Of a DNA stretch of 64,000 bases, positions 59,309 through 64,000 are shown piece after piece. Every line of letters starts with the position of its first letter. The first letter of the stretch is position 1. The translations under genes were made by a program, and so were the position numbers. Source of the DNA: Oceanicaulis sp. (lineage in GTDB: Bacteria; Pseudomonadota; Alphaproteobacteria; Caulobacterales; Maricaulaceae). The notes below the pieces were generated by a model. The model saw only the letters and a program-made list of their open reading frames with translations, had not been told where the DNA came from and searched no databases. The DNA lies in NCBI GenBank assembly GCA_040112665.1, contig CP157796.1, positions 2,505,501 through 2,569,500 on the forward strand, read 5' to 3'.

Positions 59309-59773
59309 TCAGCTCCGCGCGTTTTTCTTGTTCATGGACTTGAAGTCGACGACTTCGGGCTGCTGAGCCTCGTGAGGATGCTCAGCGCCGGCGTACACGC
59401 GCAGCTTGGAGAACTGCTGGCGGGCCAGCGGGCTTTCCTTGGGCAGCATGCGCTTGACGGCGGCTTCGAGCACGCGCTCGGGGAACTGCCCCTCGAGCAC
59501 CTTGCGCGGGGTGGTTTCCTTGATGCCGCCCGGATGGCCGGTGTGCCGGTAGTAGACTTTGTCGGAGTACTTGCGGCCGGTGAACACCACCTTGTCGGCG
59601 TTGATGACCACGACGTGGTCGCCGGTGTCGACATGGGGGGTGAAGTCCGGACGGTGTTTGCCGCGGAGACGCGTGGCGATGTATGCAGCGAGACGGCCGA
59701 CGACGGCGCCTTCCGCATCGATCACGACCCACTTGTTCTCGACGTCCGCGGGCTTGGCGGTAAAGGTCTTCAT
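59309..59773 (-). CDS. rplM: 50S ribosomal protein L13
   Basis: 154 aa. [53 protein letters not shown] is diagnostic, as is the [17 protein letters not shown] tail ([20 protein letters not shown]). ATG 59773 fits the family start. Promoter at 59836-59864 gives a leader of about 60 bases holding a small GCGCG/CGCGC stem-loop (59821-59835) and a 9-base direct repeat CGCGCGAAG, a possible autoregulatory leader. Confidence 0.98.
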   Translation of the reverse strand: MKTFTAKPADVENKWVVIDAEGAVVGRLAAYIATRLRGKHRPDFTPHVDTGDHVVVINADKVVFTGRKYSDKVYYRHTGHPGGIKETTPRKVLEGQFPERVLEAAVKRMLPKESPLARQQFSKLRVYAGAEHPHEAQQPEVVDFKSMNKKNARS

Positions 59774-59835
59774 CGCGTCAGCCTTCGGGTTGATCCGTTG
59801 CGCGCGAAGGCCAGCCCTCCGCGCGAAGAGCGCGC

Positions 59836-59864
59836 TTGGTACCCGCACCCCCGTTCAGCGTCAA
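59836..59864 (-). promoter_or_regulatory. sigma-70 promoter of rplM-rpsI
   Basis: Minus strand TTGACG (59864-59859), 17-base spacer, TACCAA (59841-59836). Confidence 0.65.
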
Positions 59865-59903
59865 GCGCGTTCGAAAAAAGAAAGCAGACCAGCTGGTTAG
59901 CGA

Positions 59904-59923
59904 TACGGTATTTAGATACCGTA
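59904..59923. promoter_or_regulatory. perfect inverted repeat in the rplM / PhoX intergenic region
   Basis: TACGGTAT - ttag - ATACCGTA, 8-bp perfect arms, about 77 bases before the PhoX-like ATG and about 40 bases upstream of the rplM -35. A TACGG half-site recurs on the minus strand near 59936. Looks like a dimeric repressor operator; regulator unknown. Confidence 0.55.
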
Positions 59924-59999
59924 GTTTTAAACCCCTCCGTATATTCAAGCATTTCGCGATCGGCTAAACAGGGTCCGAAGCGCTGCCTGGAGCCCCGCC

Positions 60000-61424
60000 A
60001 TGACGCTGGATCGACGCAAGTTTCTGAGCCGCGCCGCGGCGACCTCGCTCGCCTTCGCCGGATTGCCGACGCTGAGCGCCTGCGCGGCGCGCCGACCGGA
60101 AGGCTATCAGAACGAGGTTCAGGGCTTCGGCCCCCTCCGCAGCGATCCGCGCGGCCTGTTCGACCTGCCCGCCGGGTTCGATTATGTCACGCTGTCTGAA
60201 ACCGGCGACCCGATGGACGACGGCCTTCTGGTGCCGGGCGATCATGACGGCATGGCCGCCTTCGCCGGCCCGGACGGGCTGGTGACGCTCGTGCGCAATC
60301 ACGAACTCCGGCCCCACGAGACGGAACTCTCCGCCTTCGGAGAGAACGCCGAGCGCCTGGGCCGCATCGATATTTCGCGGCTCTACGACTTCACGCCCGG
60401 CGGCGCGCCGCATCTAGGCGGCACGACCACGCTGCATGTCGACCCTCAGACCCGCCGTGTGGTGCGGCAGTTCCTGTCGATCGCCGGGACGGAAAACAAT
60501 TGTGCAGGCGGGCCGACGCCCTGGGGCTCGTGGATCACCTGCGAGGAAACGCTCAGCCGGGCGGGCGAGACCGGCCGGCTCGACCACGGCTACGCGTTCG
60601 AGGTGGACGCCGCCGCGACCGGGCTCGTCGATCCGGTGCCTCTGCGCGGGCTGGGACGGTTCAAGCACGAAGCCTGCGCCGTCGATCCGGCGACCGGGAT
60701 CGTCTACCAGACCGAAGACGACCGGCCGAGCCTGATCACGCGCTTTCTGCCCGACCGTCCCGGCGAACTTTGGCGCGGGGGACGCCTGCAGGCGCTCGCG
60801 ATCGCGGGACGGCACGGCGCGAATACGTACAATTGGGGCGACGCCGACCGGATCGAGGTCGGCCGCCCCCTCCAAGCGGCCTGGATCGATCTCCGGGCGA
60901 TCCACAATCCGGACAACGACCTCGCGCCGCGCGCGGTCGCAGCCGGCGCCGCAGCGTTCACGCGCGGCGAAGGCATGTGGTTCGGCGAGGGCGAGGTGTT
61001 CTGGTGCTGCACCGACGGCGGACCGGAACAAATCGGCCAGATCTGGCGCTACAGACCGTCGAGGTTCGAAGGCTACGCCCAGGAGCGCGAGGAGCCCGGA
61101 GAGCTGACCTTGCTCTTTGAATCGACCTCGGCCGCGGTGATGGAGAAATGCGACAACATCACTGTGGCGCCCTGGGGCGATCTCGTCGTCGTGGAAGACG
61201 GCGACGGCGAGCAATACATCAGGGGTGTGACGCCAGAAGGCCGGGTCTATACGATCGGCCGTAACGCCAGCCCGGACAGTTCGGGCGAATACAGCGAGAT
61301 CACCGGACCATGCTTCTCACCCGACGGAACGATCCTCTTCTTCAACGTCCAGAACGGACCGGGACGCACCTTCGCCGTGCGCGGGCCCTGGGCGTCGCGG
61401 TCGGACTCGCCGCTGCAGGCCTGA
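60000..61424 (+). CDS. Tat-exported PhoX-like protein (DUF839)
   Basis: 474 aa. Twin-arginine signal DRRKFLSRAA at the N-terminus followed by a Cys (LSACAAR) that could be a lipobox. PhoX/DUF839 blocks: RNHELRPHE, TENNCAGGPTPWGSWITCEET, KHEACAVDPATGIVYQTEDD, and CDNITVAPWGDLVVVEDG plus the terminal FSPDGTILFFNVQNGPGRTFAVRGPW. PhoX enzymes are calcium/iron alkaline phosphatases, but many DUF839 members are uncharacterised. Overlaps the next gene by about 115 bases. Confidence 0.85.
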   Translation: MTLDRRKFLSRAAATSLAFAGLPTLSACAARRPEGYQNEVQGFGPLRSDPRGLFDLPAGFDYVTLSETGDPMDDGLLVPGDHDGMAAFAGPDGLVTLVRNHELRPHETELSAFGENAERLGRIDISRLYDFTPGGAPHLGGTTTLHVDPQTRRVVRQFLSIAGTENNCAGGPTPWGSWITCEETLSRAGETGRLDHGYAFEVDAAATGLVDPVPLRGLGRFKHEACAVDPATGIVYQTEDDRPSLITRFLPDRPGELWRGGRLQALAIAGRHGANTYNWGDADRIEVGRPLQAAWIDLRAIHNPDNDLAPRAVAAGAAAFTRGEGMWFGEGEVFWCCTDGGPEQIGQIWRYRPSRFEGYAQEREEPGELTLLFESTSAAVMEKCDNITVAPWGDLVVVEDGDGEQYIRGVTPEGRVYTIGRNASPDSSGEYSEITGPCFSPDGTILFFNVQNGPGRTFAVRGPWASRSDSPLQA

Positions 61425-62404
61425 CCGCCTGTGGTGCGCCTGAAGACGCCGACGCGCCGCGCACCGACACGCAAGCCCAAAGCGACGTCGAGCGCCGCAG
61501 CGCGGTGGTGACCAGCGTTTTCGAGCCCAGCGACCCCGTTCGCGGCCTCACCTTCCTGCCCAGCGGCGAGACGCCCTGGACCGGGCTGGTCGCCGCGGCG
61601 CTGAGCGATGGCGGGTTCGATATCTTCTCCGTCGAGGGCGAGGCGATCGCGTCCGCGCCCGGCCCGGTTCTGAACGGCCTCGCCGCGGCGCCGGACTTTC
61701 CGCTGCGCGGCGAGCAGTTCCCGCTACTGTTCGGCGCCGACACCAATGGCGCGCTGCGCGGCTTCGCCGTCATCCAGCAGGCCGGAGAGGTTGTCGAGCT
61801 GCCGCTCGAAGGCGACGAGGCGATCGAAAGCGCGGCCGGCGTGTGCCGGTACAGCGCCGGGATCGGCTATGTCGAAATCGCGGTCCTGGCGGAAGACGCC
61901 GAAGCGGTCGTATTCCGCATTCGCGACACCGGCGGTGACGGTCTCACGCTAGCTGAAACGGCGCGCATCGCCCTGCCCTTCGCTGCGAAAACCTGCGCGG
62001 CGGCCGGCGATGATCTCATCGTCGGCGATCCTAACGCCGGCCTCGCCCGTGTGGACATGTCCGGCGAAACGCGCGCCTTCCGCGCCGGCGTGTCGGTCAG
62101 CGACGTCGCCTATTCCGAGCTGCTGGGCCGGCCGAGCGTGCTCGCCGCCTCGGCAGAGACCGGCGTGCTGACCGTTTTCGACGCGACGACGCTGGAGACC
62201 GCGACCGAGATCGTGTTCGAAGAGGGGCTCAACGCACCCGCGATCGCTCAGCCGGTCGCGCTCGCGCTCACCGGTCAGAGCTATGGCGGCATGGCGTTTT
62301 CGTCTGGTCTGGTGGCCGTCTATGACCGCTCGGACTCGCGCATCAAGCTGGTCGCCCGCGAGGTCGTCTCCCGGGCGGTGGTTTCCGGCGGCGAGACCGG
62401 CTGA
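61310..62404 (+). CDS. putative beta-propeller lipoprotein, unknown
   Basis: 364 aa. The lipoprotein signal ALGVAVGLAAAGLTAC lies after 25 Arg-rich residues, because the only ATG (61310) is deep inside the PhoX-like gene; no GTG/TTG exists nearer. The body has repeating strand-rich units (GLVAAALSDGGFDIFSVEG, PLLFGADTNGALRGFAV, VLTVFDATTLETATEIVFE) suggesting a propeller, phytase-like at most. Last 85 bases overlap ctaA in antisense. Start uncertain; probably functionally tied to the PhoX-like protein. Confidence 0.65.
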   Translation: MLLTRRNDPLLQRPERTGTHLRRARALGVAVGLAAAGLTACGAPEDADAPRTDTQAQSDVERRSAVVTSVFEPSDPVRGLTFLPSGETPWTGLVAAALSDGGFDIFSVEGEAIASAPGPVLNGLAAAPDFPLRGEQFPLLFGADTNGALRGFAVIQQAGEVVELPLEGDEAIESAAGVCRYSAGIGYVEIAVLAEDAEAVVFRIRDTGGDGLTLAETARIALPFAAKTCAAAGDDLIVGDPNAGLARVDMSGETRAFRAGVSVSDVAYSELLGRPSVLAASAETGVLTVFDATTLETATEIVFEEGLNAPAIAQPVALALTGQSYGGMAFSSGLVAVYDRSDSRIKLVAREVVSRAVVSGGETG

Positions 62405-63462
62405 GCCTGAGGCAGGGCCCGCGCCGCAGTCCAGGCCGCCATCCCCGCGGTCAGGAAGAGCGCGATCGCGCCGCCCTGGTGGGCGAGCGAGAGCGACAGC
62501 GGCGCGGCCATGACCAGCGTGGCGATCCCCAGAACGATCTGCACCGCCAGCACGCCCGGAAGAACGAGCGCGAAGTTGCGCAGGACCTTGTCGCCGCTCC
62601 TGTGAAAAGCCCAGGCCAGCACCCCGCCGGCGACCGCCAGCGCATAGGCGAACCAGCGATGCTGAAACTGCACCGCCGGACGGCTCTCGAAGATCGCCTG
62701 GAAGAACGGCATTCCCGAGAGGTAGTCCTGCGGGAACAGCCGGCCGTGAAAGCCCGGCCATGTGGTGTGAATGCGGCCTGCGTCGAGACCGGCGACGAAC
62801 GCGCCGAGCACCACCTGCAGCAGGATCGCCGCCCAGAACGCCGCCGCCCATGGGAAATAGCGTGTCCGCTGCGTGACGCGCGTTTCGCCGTAACGCAATT
62901 CGAGCGCTGTCCAGAGCGTGAGCCCGAGGATCACGAACGCCATGGCGAGATGGGTGGCGAGCCGGTACTGGCTCACGTCCAGCCGCTCGCTGAGCCCTGA
63001 GGACACCATCCACCAGCCGATCGCGCCCTGAAGCCCGCCGAGCGCGAACAGCACCCAGAGCCGGGGCCGCAGCCGCTTCGGCGCGCGCCCGCTCCACAGG
63101 AAGAAGACGAAGGGGATGAAATAGACGAGGCCGAGCGTGCGGCCGAGCTGGCGATGGCCCCATTCCCACCAGTAGATGAACTGGAACTCGGCCATGGACA
63201 TGCCGCGGTTCTGGATCTGGTATTCCGGGATCTGGCGGTATTTCTCGAGCTCGGCTTCCCAGCCCGCCTCGGTCAGCGGCGGGATCGCGCCGGTTACGGG
63301 CCGCCATTCAACGATGGACAGGCCCGAATCAGTCAGCCGCGTCGCGCCGCCCACCAGGATCATGGCGCAGACGAAGGCGGCCACGACGACCAGCCACCAG
63401 AACATGGCGCGGTCGGTCTCCGGCGCTGAGAACGGCTTTGGAAGAGCGGTCGCGGCGCGCAT
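62320..63462 (-). CDS. ctaA: heme A synthase (COX15/CtaA)
   Basis: 380 aa, eight membrane helices, oxidises the C8 methyl of heme O for cytochrome c oxidase. Conserved heme-ligand histidines in WWEWGHRQLGR, YRLATHLAMA, VQFQHRWFAYAL and LSLAHQGGAIALF; GGATRLTDSGLSIVEWRPVTGAIPP at the N-terminus. The C-terminal 35 residues after AARALPQ are low-complexity and overlap the convergent lipoprotein gene by 85 bases. Confidence 0.95.
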   Translation of the reverse strand: MRAATALPKPFSAPETDRAMFWWLVVVAAFVCAMILVGGATRLTDSGLSIVEWRPVTGAIPPLTEAGWEAELEKYRQIPEYQIQNRGMSMAEFQFIYWWEWGHRQLGRTLGLVYFIPFVFFLWSGRAPKRLRPRLWVLFALGGLQGAIGWWMVSSGLSERLDVSQYRLATHLAMAFVILGLTLWTALELRYGETRVTQRTRYFPWAAAFWAAILLQVVLGAFVAGLDAGRIHTTWPGFHGRLFPQDYLSGMPFFQAIFESRPAVQFQHRWFAYALAVAGGVLAWAFHRSGDKVLRNFALVLPGVLAVQIVLGIATLVMAAPLSLSLAHQGGAIALFLTAGMAAWTAARALPQAQPVSPPETTARETTSRATSLMRESERS

Positions 63463-63567
63463 GCTCGGCGTCTCCGTTGTGGTGATGTTGCGCGGTACTT
63501 ATCGGCTCGGGCGCGGCGGGCAAGAGCGACGTGCGCTTTCGCCGCAACTCGCAGGCCGGGACTGGTC

Positions 63568-63605
63568 AGCGCCGCATGCGGCGCTTACCCTTTACGTAAA
63601 CGTCA
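63568..63605. promoter_or_regulatory. two tandem palindromes upstream of acyl-CoA dehydrogenase
   Basis: AGCGCCGCATGCGGCGCT (63568-63585) is a perfect 18-bp palindrome. Five bases on, TTTACGTAAA (63591-63600) extends into TTTACGTAAACGTCA (63605), resembling MerR-family LiuR-type sites of branched-chain acid catabolism. Both end just before the GGGAGGAG ribosome-binding site. Confidence 0.5.
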
Positions 63606-63620
63606 GGGAGGAGATGCGCC

Positions 63621-64000
63621 ATGTCGCTCGACACGTTCCGCAAGGAAACCCGCGCCTGGCTCGAGGCCAATTGCCCCGAGGCCATGCGCAAGCCGATCCG
63701 CTCGGAAGCCGACATCTGCTGGGGCGGCAAGAACTGGACCTTCGCAAGCCAGGATCAGAAAGTCTGGTTCGAGCGCATGGTGGAGAAGGGCTGGACCGTG
63801 CCGACCTGGCCGACCGAATACGGCGGCGGCGGGCTCTCCAAGGAAGAGGCCTTCGTCCTCAAGGAGGAAATGAAGGCGATCGGCGCGCGTAGCCCGCTCG
63901 ACAGCTTCGGCATCTGGATGCTCGGCCCGGCGCTTCTGAAATACGGGACGCACGAACAGAAGCTCGAGCATCTCCCCCCGATCGCGCGTGGCGAGATTCG
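63621..64000 (+). CDS. acyl-CoA dehydrogenase (5' part; runs off window)
   Basis: The first 126 residues are present: N-terminal helical domain with WFERMVEKGWTVPTWPTEYGGGGLSKEEAFVLKEEM, then SFGIWMLGPALLKYGTHEQKLEHLPPIARGEI, just short of the FAD-binding strand. FAD enzyme of beta-oxidation or branched-chain acid breakdown. ATG 63621 follows GGGAGGAG; two palindromes lie immediately upstream. Substrate not determinable from the fragment. Confidence 0.9.
   Translation, partial: MSLDTFRKETRAWLEANCPEAMRKPIRSEADICWGGKNWTFASQDQKVWFERMVEKGWTVPTWPTEYGGGGLSKEEAFVLKEEMKAIGARSPLDSFGIWMLGPALLKYGTHEQKLEHLPPIARGEI

Overview
This window is chromosomal DNA from a GC-rich alphaproteobacterium. The best guess is the Maricaulales/Hyphomonadaceae side of the class (Oceanicaulis, Maricaulis or Marinicauda type). 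The reasons are the order dusB-ntrB-ntrC-ntrY-ntrX-trkA-trkH-hfq-hflX, a fused ispDF, a PopA-like c-di-GMP receptor candidate, DUF4142 lipoproteins behind GGAAC-type promoters, and a TonB receptor next to an exported peptidase. The taxon is inferred from family knowledge only; no search was run. There is one tRNA. I see no insertion sequence, prophage or CRISPR array, and no gene-free stretch longer than 300 bases.

Layout, 0-17 kb: a photolyase/flavoprotein operon behind an ECF-sigma-like promoter faces the LPS inner-core genes kdsA-hldE. Next come a large M14 peptidase divergent from a TonB receptor, a TPP enzyme, and the threonine-catabolic genes kbl and tdh. Two stress-type DUF4142 lipoproteins and a membrane protein separate kbl from tdh. 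An iodotyrosine-deiodinase-like nitroreductase follows. 17-30 kb: an EF-hand protein, a small membrane protein under a clear promoter/operator, an acyl-CoA ligase, threonine dehydratase, a lytic transglycosylase, dapA-smpB, the PopA-like protein, a CaiB-family racemase, a YihY protein and the scoAB CoA-transferase.

30-46 kb: serine and tryptophan catabolism (sdaA, a lone Lrp-type sensor domain, kynA, a FAH-fold protein), a stomatin/NfeD membrane pair, a secreted LVIVD propeller plus a His-rich DUF305 operon, tRNA-Ser, cell-wall genes (rlpA-like, dac), the tmk-holB-tatD-MBL run and mazG. 46-64 kb: the hfq/hflX, Trk and Ntr blocks on the minus strand, ispDF-cinA, rplM-rpsI, a PhoX-like protein overlapping a lipoprotein gene, heme A synthase and the start of an acyl-CoA dehydrogenase gene.

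Most genes are housekeeping. The unusual signals are: (1) a lipoprotein with five tandem 11-residue LEA/apolipoprotein-like repeats under a GGAAC-N17-CGTA promoter shared with its paralogue; (2) a DUF305 protein whose two halves are joined by 13 perfectly spaced His-x-x units, in operon with an LVIVD propeller; (3) a threonine dehydrogenase lacking all four structural-zinc cysteines; (4) an NtrC with a degenerate AAA+ domain and no GAFTGA loop; (5) a PopA-like pseudo-diguanylate cyclase that keeps the RxxD c-di-GMP site; and (6) several clean operator palindromes with no identified regulator.
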